Below are positions 34,507 to 42,956 of a DNA stretch of 64,000 bases, piece after piece. The position numbers and the translations under genes were made by a program. The first letter of the stretch is position 1. Every line of letters begins with the position of its first letter. The notes under the pieces were generated by a model that saw only the letters and a program-made list of their open reading frames with translations, did not search any database and had not been told where the DNA came from. The stretch is from Sphingobium sp. CAP-1 (GTDB lineage: Bacteria > Pseudomonadota > Alphaproteobacteria > Sphingomonadales > Sphingomonadaceae): NCBI RefSeq assembly GCF_009720145.1, contig NZ_CP046252.1, forward strand, positions 1,550,001 to 1,614,000, in the 5' to 3' direction.

Positions 34507-35040
34507 CTACCCCCCGAAAGCCGGCGCGGCGAGGGCGCGGCCGTGGTCGCGGATGGCGGAGGGCCAGCCTTGCGACAGCGAGTGGAACAGCTTTTCGTCC
34601 TTCGCGAACAGCGCGCGCATCGCCTCCTCATAGCCGGGACGGTCGCCCGCCATCACGGTCAGGAAATGATAGGCGGCGTCCATCGCCGCGCGCGGGCCGG
34701 GCGTTTGCGCGCTGGCCTTGCGCGCGTCCTCCACCAGTCGGCGCAGCGTTGCGGAAGCACCGCCGGGCTGCTTGCCCAGCCAGTCCCAATGACGCGGCAA
34801 CAATGTCACCTCGCGCGGCTGGACGCCCAGTTTCGGCCGCCCCCTGCCCCGCGCCGCTTCGGTGACAGGCCCACCCACATCCCCGCGCAGATCAATGTCG
34901 ACCTGCCGGCCGGTGGCGTCATCGAACAGCCAGATATTCTGGGCATTGTCACCCATGGCGTGCAACGCGGCGCGCACTTCGCCCTCATCGCCGGTCGCGA
35001 TCCACAAATCGCCCGCAAAGGCCGTCAATGTCCGTTCCAT
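34507..35040 (-). CDS. DUF2239 family protein
   Basis: 177 residues: MERTLTAFAGDLWIATGDEGEV, IWLFDDATGRQVDIDLRG, GRPKLGVQPREVTLLPRHWDWL and ASATLRRLVEDARK in order, the DUF2239 pattern. Function unknown. The segment around GRPKLGVQ could be a nucleic-acid or regulatory contact. GAAGGAGA provides the ribosome-binding site. A well-formed promoter with two copies of an ATCCGGG(T/C)AATA box lies directly upstream, so expression is likely under a dedicated repressor encoded elsewhere. Confidence 0.85.
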   Translation of the reverse strand: MERTLTAFAGDLWIATGDEGEVRAALHAMGDNAQNIWLFDDATGRQVDIDLRGDVGGPVTEAARGRGRPKLGVQPREVTLLPRHWDWLGKQPGGASATLRRLVEDARKASAQTPGPRAAMDAAYHFLTVMAGDRPGYEEAMRALFAKDEKLFHSLSQGWPSAIRDHGRALAAPAFGG

Positions 35041-35061
35041 GCCGAATCTCCTTCGGCACGA

Positions 35062-35102
35062 TCATTATTACCCGGATTTTATTGAGTCAATATTGCCCGG
35101 AT
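35062..35102 (-). promoter_or_regulatory. promoter with twin operator-like boxes upstream of DUF2239 gene
   Basis: On the minus strand: TTGACT (35085-35090), 17-bp spacer, TAATGA (35062-35067). A 12-base box ATCCGGGCAATA lies immediately upstream of the -35 (35091-35102) and ATCCGGGTAATA lies in the spacer overlapping the -10 (35066-35077), 25 bp apart. Boxes at these places would block RNA polymerase if bound. Confidence 0.6.
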
Positions 35103-35107
35103 AATAA

Positions 35108-35884
35108 TTAGGCCGGCCGCAGTTCCACCCAGGTCGGCGCATGATCGCTGGCCTTTTCCCGGCCGCGAAAGCTCTTGTCGACCTGCGCGTCGATCAGTCG
35201 GTCGGCGGCGGCGGGGCTGAGGAGCAGATGGTCGATGCGGAACCCCGCGTCGCGCGGCCAGCTATTCGCCTGATAGTCCCAGAAGGTCCAGACGCCACCA
35301 TTGGGATGGCGGCTGAGGATCGCGTCGGTCCAGCCGTCGGCCAGCAGGCGGCGATAGGCGGCGCGGCTTTCGGGCTGCATCAGCGCGTCATCCTGCATCG
35401 CCTTGACCGAGAAAGTGTCCACATCGCGCGGGATGACATTATAGTCGCCGGCCAGGATCGCCGGCACTTCCTCCGCCCAGATTTCGGCGGCGCGTGCCCG
35501 AAGGCGCTTCATCCAGCGCAGCTTGTAATCGAATTTCGGGCCGGGCTGCGGATTGCCGTTGGGCAGGTAGATGGAGGCGACGCGCACGCCCTTCACATCG
35601 GCCTCCAGATAGCGGCTATGTTCGTCCTCCGGCTCGCCCGCCAGACCGCGCCGCACCTCCACCGGGATTTCGCCGCGGGCGAGGATGGCGACGCCGTTGA
35701 ACCCCTTCTGCCCGTGCCAGATCACGCCATAGCCGGCAGCCTCTATATCCTTGACCGGAAAGGTTTCGTCGCTGGTCTTGATTTCCTGAAGGCAGGCGAT
35801 GTCCGGGCGCGTTTCATCCAGCCATTCCAGCAGGCGGGGCAAGCGCGCCTTGATGCCGTTGATGTTGAAGGTGGCGATGCGCAT
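35108..35884 (-). CDS. xth: exodeoxyribonuclease III
   Basis: 258 residues of the ExoIII/AP-endonuclease family: MRIATFNINGIKARL, catalytic Glu34 in CLQEIKTSDE, GDYNVIPRDVD, and the terminal SDHAPTWVEL with the catalytic Asp-His. It removes abasic sites and 3' blocks in DNA repair. The start at 35884 matches the family N-terminus exactly. Confidence 0.93.
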   Translation of the reverse strand: MRIATFNINGIKARLPRLLEWLDETRPDIACLQEIKTSDETFPVKDIEAAGYGVIWHGQKGFNGVAILARGEIPVEVRRGLAGEPEDEHSRYLEADVKGVRVASIYLPNGNPQPGPKFDYKLRWMKRLRARAAEIWAEEVPAILAGDYNVIPRDVDTFSVKAMQDDALMQPESRAAYRRLLADGWTDAILSRHPNGGVWTFWDYQANSWPRDAGFRIDHLLLSPAAADRLIDAQVDKSFRGREKASDHAPTWVELRPA

Positions 35885-35964
35885 GGGGATTCTCTCTTTC
35901 GTTTGTCCTCCCTTTGAAGAAAGGACGGGCCTTCGACAAGCTCAGGCCGAATGGAAAGAGAGGA

Positions 35965-36291
35965 CTATACCGAGAAGCTGGTGCCGCAGCCGCAGCCGGC
36001 GGTGGCGTTGGGGTTCGTCACCTTGAACGCCTGCCCGCCCAGGTCGGACACGAAATCGACGGCGGAGCCGCGCACAAGATCGATGCTGACATCATCGACC
36101 ACCAGCGTCACGCCATCACGCTCCACCGCCAGATCTTCGGCCTCGATCGCATCGGCCAGGCCGAAACGATATTGGAAGCCGGAACAGCCGCCCCCTTCCA
36201 CCGACAGGCGGAGGATGGCGGGCTTGCCCTGCCTGGCGGCGATGGCGGCCACGCGGGCGGCAGCGGAGGGGGTGAGGTCGATGTCGGCCAT
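35965..36291 (-). CDS. erpA: A-type iron-sulfur carrier (ErpA/IscA family)
   Basis: 108 residues with three ligand cysteines: Cys36 in GGGCSGFQY and Cys100/Cys102 in AGCGCGTSFSV. Starts MADIDLTPSAAARVAAIAARQGKPAILRLSVE style as usual. It delivers Fe-S clusters to target enzymes. No isc/suf genes are adjacent. ErpA and IscA cannot be told apart safely by sequence alone here. Confidence 0.88.
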   Translation of the reverse strand: MADIDLTPSAAARVAAIAARQGKPAILRLSVEGGGCSGFQYRFGLADAIEAEDLAVERDGVTLVVDDVSIDLVRGSAVDFVSDLGGQAFKVTNPNATAGCGCGTSFSV

Positions 36292-36347
36292 ATTATTCAG
36301 ATAGGATTTTCAGCACAGCGCGACAAGCCAATGTCTTAAACTCTATT

Positions 36348-36417
36348 CGTCATTGCGAGCGCAGCGAAGCAATCCAATGGCACGCCCATGGATTGCTTCG
36401 CTGCGCTCGCAATGACG
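36348..36417. repeat. 70-bp inverted repeat (copy 2)
   Basis: Two perfect 29-base arms (36348-36376 and 36389-36417) around a 12-base loop, starting CGTCATTGCGAGCGCAGCG. It is the same element as 19908-19977: arms differ at only two positions, and each change is matched by a compensating change in the partner arm. It lies between erpA and the M23 peptidase gene. Confidence 0.85.
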
Positions 36418-36438
36418 ATGCTTGAATATCAGGCGCGA

Positions 36439-37167
36439 TCAGTCGACCGCCTTTTCCTGTGCCTTGGTCGGGCCGCCCATGGCGAGCGGCGGCTTGCTGT
36501 TCACCGCGACCAGATAGTCGGGACCGGCGACGAAGGGCAGCGGGTTGATGGCGGCGCCATCGACGCGGACTTCATAATGGAGGTGGCTGCCGGTGGAGCG
36601 GCCGGTCGACCCCATCAGGCCGATGATCTGGCCACGCTTCACATAGCTGTTTTCGGCGACCAGCAGCTTCGACATATGGCCGTAGCGCGTCTCCATGCCG
36701 CTGCCATGCGAAATCTGGACGAGATTGCCATAACCGCTGGCCCAGCCGGCGCGGCTGATGATGCCATCGGCGGTGGCGTGGATCGGGGTGCCCACCGGGC
36801 CGGGAATGTCGATACCCTTGTGCATCCGGGCGCCGCGGTTGAACGGGTCCGACCGCACGCCGAAATTGGAGGTCAGGACCAGCTTTTCGACCGGGCGGCC
36901 CGACGGGATATAGGCGGCGGTCTTGGCGTTGCCGTCCAGACGTTGCAGGCTGGAGAAGAGGTTGGAGAAGCCGACATCGGCCGGGCCAAGCGCGCTGGTG
37001 TTGATTTCCGACGCATCGCCATAGGGATCGTCGGTTTCCGTGGCGCTGGCCGGAGCCGCTGCGCACAGCGCGCCGACCATGGCGATACCGGCTAAAACCG
37101 TCTTAACCTTGATACCCGCGTGGAACAAATGCGACCGACGAGCATTAACCGTATGAAGTACCGACAT
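36439..37167 (-). CDS. M23 family metallopeptidase (LytM-type)
   Basis: 242 residues: N-terminal hydrophobic segment (VKTVLAGIAMVGALCAAAPASA) and a C-terminal LytM domain with the zinc ligands His116 and Asp120 (MHKGID), His164 (RYGHMSK) and His195/His197 (SHLHYEV). All catalytic residues are present, so an active peptidoglycan endopeptidase is likely. Alone on the minus strand, upstream of the erpA gene. Confidence 0.9.
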   Translation of the reverse strand: MSVLHTVNARRSHLFHAGIKVKTVLAGIAMVGALCAAAPASATETDDPYGDASEINTSALGPADVGFSNLFSSLQRLDGNAKTAAYIPSGRPVEKLVLTSNFGVRSDPFNRGARMHKGIDIPGPVGTPIHATADGIISRAGWASGYGNLVQISHGSGMETRYGHMSKLLVAENSYVKRGQIIGLMGSTGRSTGSHLHYEVRVDGAAINPLPFVAGPDYLVAVNSKPPLAMGGPTKAQEKAVD

Positions 37168-37273
37168 GCAGACCCCGACTATGTCACCGGGAACTTATGT
37201 CCCTCGGCGCTTCCCGTGTTATATGTTTGGCGACCTGGATCGCCCCCGCTGACCGCAGACTGCAAATTGCCGG

Positions 37274-38083
37274 TCATGTTGCAAGCGCGGCGTAGAAATC
37301 TTCCGTCAAACCGGCCTGTCGACGCGCCGAGTCGTTGAACGGTGGCTTAACGCTGCCCCGAAAATGGCGTTTCACCAGCATTTTATAATGTTGCGTGGAT
37401 TCGACGCCCGCTCTGTTCGTCGCCCAGTTGAACCATGTCGTCCCGGCCGAGACGTGGCGAATTTCATCGACCATTATGCGCCGCAGCATCTTTGCCGACG
37501 TGCCATCGCCAATGGCTTCGAACCGCTCCACCGTCGCGGGCGTGATGTCGAGCGCGCGCGCCTCCAGCACCATCGGCACGATGGCGAGCCGGGCGAGCGC
37601 ATCGCCCGCCGTCTCCTCCGCCGCCTGCCACAATCCGTCATGGGCGGGCAACGCGCCATAATGGCTGCCCATTTGCCGCAGCCGCCGGTCGAGCAGGGCG
37701 AAATGCATCGCCTCCTCCGCGCCGACCTGCATCCACTGGTCGGTGAAGGCGCGCGGAAATTCGCCGCCGAAGCGGCCGATCAGGTCGAAGGCGAGGTCGA
37801 TCGCGACAAACTCGATATGGGCGATCGCATGGAGCATGGCGACGCGCGCCCGGTCCGATCCGATCTTGCCGCGCCTGGGCATGTTCGCCGGCGGCAACAG
37901 TTCGGGCGCGTCGGGCCGCGCCGGCCGATCGGGCATCGCCATGTCGAAACGATGGGCGAGGCGACCCAGCCGCCACGCCCGCGCCACCGCCCGCGCCGCC
38001 ATCAGCTTGGCGTGCGGATCGGGGGTATGCATCACATAAGCGCAGGCCGCGCCCACGCTGTCGATGTCAGACGGCAGGGTCAA
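37274..38083 (-). CDS. ferritin-like domain protein (DUF455)
   Basis: 269 residues. The DUF455 ferritin-like helices carry the expected metal-binding acids and histidines: AHIEFVAIDLAFDL, GAEEAMHFALLDRRL, EARALDITPATVERF and DEIRHVSAGTTWF. This four-helix pattern binds two metals. The family is linked to tRNA hydroxylase MiaE-like proteins but the function is not established. It overlaps bcp by 4 bp. Confidence 0.85.
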   Translation of the reverse strand: MTLPSDIDSVGAACAYVMHTPDPHAKLMAARAVARAWRLGRLAHRFDMAMPDRPARPDAPELLPPANMPRRGKIGSDRARVAMLHAIAHIEFVAIDLAFDLIGRFGGEFPRAFTDQWMQVGAEEAMHFALLDRRLRQMGSHYGALPAHDGLWQAAEETAGDALARLAIVPMVLEARALDITPATVERFEAIGDGTSAKMLRRIMVDEIRHVSAGTTWFNWATNRAGVESTQHYKMLVKRHFRGSVKPPFNDSARRQAGLTEDFYAALAT

Positions 38084-38541
38084 AGCGCCCGCACCGCCTC
38101 CAGCACCTCGGCGGCATGGCCCTTGACCTTCACCTTTGGCCAGACGCGCAGGATCTGGCCATCCGCGCCGGCCAGGAAGGTCGCCCGCTCAATCCCCATA
38201 TATTTGCGGCCATAAAGCGACTTTTCGACCCATGTGCCGAACGCTTCGCAGGCCGCCCCGTCCTCGTCCGAAGCGAGGATCACGGTCAGGCCATATTTTT
38301 CGGCGAACTTCTTCAGCTTGGCGGGCTTGTCTTTCGAAATGCCGATCACAGGCACGCCGGCGGCGGCAAAATCACCGGCCAGCGCGGTGAAATCCTTCGC
38401 CTCGTTGGTGCAGCCGGGCGTGTCCGCCTTGGGATAAAAATAGACCACCACCGGCTTGCCGCGATACTGTTCCAGCGTGAAGTCGACGCCTTCGGCATCC
38501 TTCAGCGTCGTCGCGGGCAGCATGTCCCCCTGTTCGAGCAT
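38080..38541 (-). CDS. bcp: thioredoxin-dependent thiol peroxidase (BCP-type peroxiredoxin)
   Basis: 153 residues from ATG 38541. The peroxidatic Cys44 lies in ADTPGCTNEAKDF. The nearby resolving cysteine common in BCPs, five residues later, is absent (Lys49 there), leaving Cys98 (DEDGAACEAFG) as the only other conserved cysteine. Three consecutive in-frame ATGs (38547, 38544, 38541) follow AGGAG; the last has the best spacing of eight bases. The first overlaps the glnE stop. Confidence 0.9.
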   Translation of the reverse strand: MLEQGDMLPATTLKDAEGVDFTLEQYRGKPVVVYFYPKADTPGCTNEAKDFTALAGDFAAAGVPVIGISKDKPAKLKKFAEKYGLTVILASDEDGAACEAFGTWVEKSLYGRKYMGIERATFLAGADGQILRVWPKVKVKGHAAEVLEAVRAL

Positions 38542-38543
38542 CA

Positions 38544-41228
38544 TCATATCTCCTGATAGGGCGCGGCGAGCGCGGCCCAGGCTTCGCCCACGCATATCCG
38601 CGCCTGCGCATAGCTGGCAAGCAGTCCGTCCCAATCGGCCGCGCCGCACGCCCGCGCCACCAGTGGCCGGGTCGCTTCCGGCGGCTCGGTCGATTTGGGC
38701 GAAACGAGGCGAGAGACGACCAGATAGCGGGTGATGAGGTCGTGCGCGGGGATCAGCCCGGCGGGCAGATGGCCGGCGGCGACCAGTTCGCCGAGCGCCT
38801 TGCCCAGATCGGGGTCGAACGCCATGCCGTGGCGGAACTGGGTGATGTGGATCAGAAATTCCAGATCGACGAGGCCGCCCGGCACCAGCTTCACGTCTAG
38901 GTCGCTGGCCGGCGGCTTGTGCCGGGCGATGTCGCCGCGCATCTTGACCGCCTGCGCCGCCAACTGGTCGAAGTCGCGCGGTCGCCGAAGCGTTTCGGTG
39001 AGGATGGCGTCGATCGCCGCACGCGCCTGCGCCGATCCGAACACGGCGCGCGCGCGGGTGAGCGCCAGATGCTCCCAGGTCCAGGCTTCTTCCCGCTGAT
39101 ATTTGGCGAAACTGTCAAGGCTGACCGCGAGCAACCCCTGCGCGCCGGAAGGACGCAGGCGGGTGTCGACCTCATAGAGCGGGCCGGACGCGGTGTGGAC
39201 CGACAGGGCGTTGGTGATGCGCTGGCCGAGCCGGTTGAAATATTGGGTGGCGCCCAGCGGCTTCGGCCCATCGGATTCGGTCAGGAAACTGCCGGTGAAG
39301 AGATAGACGAGATCGAGATCGGAGGCATGGGTCAGCACCCCGCCGCCCATCCTGCCCAGCGCCAGGATCAGCAATTCGCCGCCCGGCACCTTGCCATGGG
39401 CGGTTTCGAACTCCGCGACGGTGCCGGCGGCCAGCGCCTCGATCGCGGCTTCCGCAACGCGGCCATAGCCCCTGCCCGCTTCCAGCGGGTCGCCGCCGCG
39501 AATGATCTGCGCGCCCAATGCGAAACGGCGATCGCCCACCCGCTGGCGCACCCGGTCGAGCAGGGTCTGATAATCCTCTCCCGGCTCCAGCGCGCCAAGT
39601 TGCTGCGCGAGGGACGCAACCGGCGGCGGGGGATCGAAAGCGGAGGCGTCGATCAGCCCGTCGAGCAGTTCCGCCCGGCGGCTGAGCGCGTCGGCCAGCG
39701 TGGGCGCATGGCTCAATATCTCGGCCAGCAGTTCGACCAGCGCGGGTCGCGCGGCGAGCAGCTTGAAGAAATTGATCGCGCTGGGCAGCCGGCCGATCAT
39801 GTCGTCCAGCCGGTTGAGCGCGCGCGAGGGATCGGGCGCTTTCGCCAGCGTGCGCATCAGGCCGGGCAACAACGCCTCCAGCGCCTCGCGCGAGGGCGCG
39901 CTGCGCAGCGCGCGGATCGTGCCGCCACGCCAGCGGGCGATGCGGGCGAGCGGCGTATCGGGATCGGCGAAACCGATCTCGACCAGTTGCGCCTTCAGCC
40001 GATCCTCATCCTGCGAGAGCGAGGCGTCCGCCCTTTCGGGGCTGAGCCGGTCATAATTGCGACCGACCCAGTCGACATGCGGGCGCAGCAGGTCGAGCAG
40101 CGCCGCGCTGTCGGGCAGGCCATGGAGCCGCGCGACATTGTCGAGGCTGTCGGGCGATTTGGGCAGTTCGTGGGTCTGGCGGTCCTCGACCATCTGGAGC
40201 CGATGCTCGATCGTGCGGAACAGAATATAGGCCGCATCCAGCCGCGCCGCGACATCGGCTTCGATCACGTTCGCCACCGCCAGCGCGCGCAGCGCCTCGC
40301 GCGTGTTGCCCGACCGCAGCGACGGATCGCGGCCGCCATGAATGAGCTGATGAACCTGCGCGAAAAATTCGACCTCGCGAATGCCGCCGCGCCCGCGTTT
40401 CAGATCATAGCCCGGCCCGAACGCCTGCCCCTGCGCATAATGATCGCGGATGCGCCGCGATATGTCGACAATCGCGTCGATCGCGCCGAAATCCAGGCTC
40501 CGCCGCCAGACGAAGGGGCGGATCTGGCGCATGAAATAATCGCCCAGTTCCTTGTCCCCCGCCGCCGGACGGGCGCGGATGAAGGCGGCCTGTTCCCAGC
40601 CGAGCGCGGTCGATTCATAATAGCCGATCGCCGCCTCCACCGGCAGTGCGATGGGGGTGGCTTCGGGCGAGGGACGCAGGCGCAGGTCGACGCGAAAGAC
40701 ATAGCCGTCGCCGTCGCGCTGGGTCAGCAATTCGCTCATCCGCCGACCGATGCGCACGGCGGCGTCGGCCACATCCTCCCGCTCATGATGCGGCATCGTC
40801 CGGGGATCATAGAGCAGGATCGGGTCGATGTCCGACGAGTAATTCAGCTCGCGGCTGCCATGTTTGCCCAGCGCCAGCACCACGAAGCCGCGATGTTCCG
40901 CATCGGGATAGCGTTCCCGCATCGCCGCGGCGAGGGCTTCCTCCAGCGCCTGATCGGCAAAGTCGGACAAGGTGCGCGTCACCCGGTCCATGTCCCAGGC
41001 GCCAGCCAGATCGGCGGCCGCGACGGCAAGGGCGATCGCGCCGCGCCGCCGCCGCAGCGACCGGGCGACGCCATCCTGCGGGCTGCCAGCCGCCTGCGCG
41101 GTCGCAAGCGCGCCGTCGAAATCGCCGGCCGCCAGCTTTTCCGTCACGGCCGGGAAACGATCCAGCGCGCGCGCCAGAAAGGGCGAGTGCGCCCTGATCC
41201 TCGCTTCGGTTTCCGGCCAGTCCGTCAC
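38544..41228 (-). CDS. glnE: glutamine synthetase adenylyltransferase/adenylyl-removing enzyme
   Basis: 894 residues with the duplicated nucleotidyltransferase layout: the first active site GKHGSRELNYSSDIDPILLYD (de-adenylylating half) and the second GRMGGGVLTHASDLDLVYLF (adenylylating half), joined by helical linkers. It controls glutamine synthetase activity in response to PII. Slightly shorter than the E. coli enzyme, as is common in alphaproteobacteria. Followed directly by bcp. Confidence 0.94.
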   Translation of the reverse strand: MTDWPETEARIRAHSPFLARALDRFPAVTEKLAAGDFDGALATAQAAGSPQDGVARSLRRRRGAIALAVAAADLAGAWDMDRVTRTLSDFADQALEEALAAAMRERYPDAEHRGFVVLALGKHGSRELNYSSDIDPILLYDPRTMPHHEREDVADAAVRIGRRMSELLTQRDGDGYVFRVDLRLRPSPEATPIALPVEAAIGYYESTALGWEQAAFIRARPAAGDKELGDYFMRQIRPFVWRRSLDFGAIDAIVDISRRIRDHYAQGQAFGPGYDLKRGRGGIREVEFFAQVHQLIHGGRDPSLRSGNTREALRALAVANVIEADVAARLDAAYILFRTIEHRLQMVEDRQTHELPKSPDSLDNVARLHGLPDSAALLDLLRPHVDWVGRNYDRLSPERADASLSQDEDRLKAQLVEIGFADPDTPLARIARWRGGTIRALRSAPSREALEALLPGLMRTLAKAPDPSRALNRLDDMIGRLPSAINFFKLLAARPALVELLAEILSHAPTLADALSRRAELLDGLIDASAFDPPPPVASLAQQLGALEPGEDYQTLLDRVRQRVGDRRFALGAQIIRGGDPLEAGRGYGRVAEAAIEALAAGTVAEFETAHGKVPGGELLILALGRMGGGVLTHASDLDLVYLFTGSFLTESDGPKPLGATQYFNRLGQRITNALSVHTASGPLYEVDTRLRPSGAQGLLAVSLDSFAKYQREEAWTWEHLALTRARAVFGSAQARAAIDAILTETLRRPRDFDQLAAQAVKMRGDIARHKPPASDLDVKLVPGGLVDLEFLIHITQFRHGMAFDPDLGKALGELVAAGHLPAGLIPAHDLITRYLVVSRLVSPKSTEPPEATRPLVARACGAADWDGLLASYAQARICVGEAWAALAAPYQEI

Positions 41229-41314
41229 ATCTGCTCTCCCTTATGCCCCGGCGCTATTGCGCGGCCTTGCGGCGAATGCCAGAAACTTTTGCTGCCCTTG
41301 TCCGTTCAACGGAT

Positions 41315-41506
41315 ATGGACATGCAGCGCAAGATCATCGACCGATCGGCATCGGGACGCGACGGGGGCGGCGGACGCATCTTCACCGTCAGCCTGCCTTC
41401 GCCCTGTGAAGGGGTGGGCAACGCCCTGCGCTCGACCTACGCTCCGGCGCGCGATGCCCTGCCCGACGACATGATGGCATTGCTGGCCCGGCTGGATCGC
41501 CGCTGA
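41315..41506 (+). CDS. small conserved-looking hypothetical protein
   Basis: 63 residues starting MDMQRKIIDRSASGRDGGGG and ending in a helical DDMMALLARLDRR. It has no signal or membrane segment. The glycine patch and the conserved-looking tail suggest a real small protein, divergent from glnE. There is no strong ribosome-binding site; ATG 41315 and ATG 41321 are both possible. Function unknown. Confidence 0.5.
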   Translation: MDMQRKIIDRSASGRDGGGGRIFTVSLPSPCEGVGNALRSTYAPARDALPDDMMALLARLDRR

Positions 41507-41588
41507 TCCTCCGCGGGCGCAGGATTTTCTTTACCCATTTTGGATAGGGTTGCCCGCAATCGTCGTCTCATAAAAGTAAGCGCGCCCT

Positions 41589-41927
41589 ATGATGTATCGC
41601 AATTTCGCCATCGGTGTCCTGCTCGCCGCGCCGATCATCGTGATGGGCGTCCAGAGCATCACGCCCAAGCCCCAGATCACGACGCCGGCGGCGAACAGCG
41701 CATCGACGCCCGAACCTGTGCCGGTTCCGGTCGCACCGCCCATCGCGCCCGCCGCACCATCGGCCGTCAGCACGGCCGATTTCGGCCAGCCCATCGCCGG
41801 CGCGGGGCAGCCGATGCTGGCGCCCGGCACCGGGCTGCCCGAAACGTCCGCCGCACCGATGGTGGACACCACCCCGGCCTTCACCGCCAATGGTGCGCCG
41901 GTCGGATCACCCAACGCCGAAAAATAG
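41589..41927 (+). CDS. membrane-anchored Pro/Ala-rich hypothetical protein
   Basis: 112 residues: N-terminal hydrophobic helix (NFAIGVLLAAPIIVMGVQSI) followed by a low-complexity tail rich in Pro, Ala and Thr with no cysteine. The tail is probably unstructured in the periplasm. Converges with the zinc metalloprotease gene with three bases between stops. No family recognised. Confidence 0.6.
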   Translation: MMYRNFAIGVLLAAPIIVMGVQSITPKPQITTPAANSASTPEPVPVPVAPPIAPAAPSAVSTADFGQPIAGAGQPMLAPGTGLPETSAAPMVDTTPAFTANGAPVGSPNAEK

Positions 41928-41930
41928 CCG

Positions 41931-42812
41931 TCAGATTTCGCCCTTGAACGTGTCGCACTGGGCGGGATCGCCGGTCGACAGCCCCTTGCGCAGCCATTCC
42001 ATCCGCTGTGCGCTGGTGCCGTGGGTAAAGCTGTCGGGCACCGGACGACGCCCCGCCTCCCGCTGCAACGTGTCGTCACCGATCGCCTCGGCCGCGCGCA
42101 TCCCTTCCTCCAGGTCGCCCGCCTCCATCAGGTTCGTGTCCCGCGCCGCCCAGACGCCGGCATAGCAGTCGGCCTGCAATTCCATCTTCACCTGTAGCGC
42201 GTTGCCGCCGGCCTCGCCGGTCCGCTGCTGCGCCTTGCGAATCCTGTCCGCTTCGCCGGTGATGGTCTGGATATGATGGCCGACCTCATGCGCGATGATA
42301 TAGCCGATCGGGAAATCACCCGGCGCGTTGAAGCGGGTTTCCATCTCGTTGAAGAAATCGGTGTCGAGATAGATGCGCTGGTCGGCCGGGCAGTAAAATG
42401 GCCCCATCGCCGATTGCGCCGCGCCGCAGCCCGACTGGCCGTTCTGGCTGTAGAATACCAGCGTCGGCGGCGGATATTGCTGCCCTTCCGCCTTGAAGAT
42501 GTCGGTCCAGCGCCGTTCGGTCGATCCCAGCACCTTGAGCGAGGTGCGCTGCACGGCGGTCAGTTCCGTGCTGGCGGGCCGCTGCGTCTGGACCGGCTGA
42601 CCGCCGCCCCCGCCGCCGATCAGGCTGAGCGGATTCACGCCCATGACCAGCATGATGACCAACACCACGGCAATGCCGCCGCACCCGAACCGACTGCCGA
42701 TCAGGGGCAGCAGCATCCCCAGACCACCGCCCATGCCGCCACCGCCAAAGCCCCCGCTCCGGCCGTCCTGCACTTCATAATGGCTGCTTTCCTGTTCGTC
42801 GTCGAGCCGCAT
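41931..42812 (-). CDS. neutral zinc metallopeptidase (YpfJ family)
   Basis: 293 residues: acidic N-terminus, Gly-rich linker, one membrane helix (CGGIAVVLVIMLVMGVNPLSLI), then the peptidase domain with the zinc motif HEVGHH and the upstream CGAAQSAMGPFYCPADQRIYLDT typical of the YpfJ family. Membrane-anchored with the active domain outside. Function unknown. ATG 42812 has GGGAGGG close upstream. Confidence 0.88.
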   Translation of the reverse strand: MRLDDEQESSHYEVQDGRSGGFGGGGMGGGLGMLLPLIGSRFGCGGIAVVLVIMLVMGVNPLSLIGGGGGGQPVQTQRPASTELTAVQRTSLKVLGSTERRWTDIFKAEGQQYPPPTLVFYSQNGQSGCGAAQSAMGPFYCPADQRIYLDTDFFNEMETRFNAPGDFPIGYIIAHEVGHHIQTITGEADRIRKAQQRTGEAGGNALQVKMELQADCYAGVWAARDTNLMEAGDLEEGMRAAEAIGDDTLQREAGRRPVPDSFTHGTSAQRMEWLRKGLSTGDPAQCDTFKGEI

Positions 42813-42956
42813 CGCGCCCTCCCTTTCCCGATCGATCCCTACGCGATTCAATCATGGCGGGGAACCGTTCGCGCGCGGGAAGGTTGCGCAAGCCGATGAA
42901 TTGTTACGAGACATTAAGTTGGAATGATGCCGCCAAAGCCTATATTGCACTGCGAT

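Noticed and set aside
35928..35948. GGCCT...AGGCC with TCGACAAGCTC loop upstream of xth
   Set aside because: A five-base stem only; probably a common sphingomonad repeat fragment, too weak to list as a feature.
38919..41474. 851-codon plus-strand frame across glnE
   Set aside because: Antisense shadow of glnE; arginine- and glutamine-rich with no recognisable motif.
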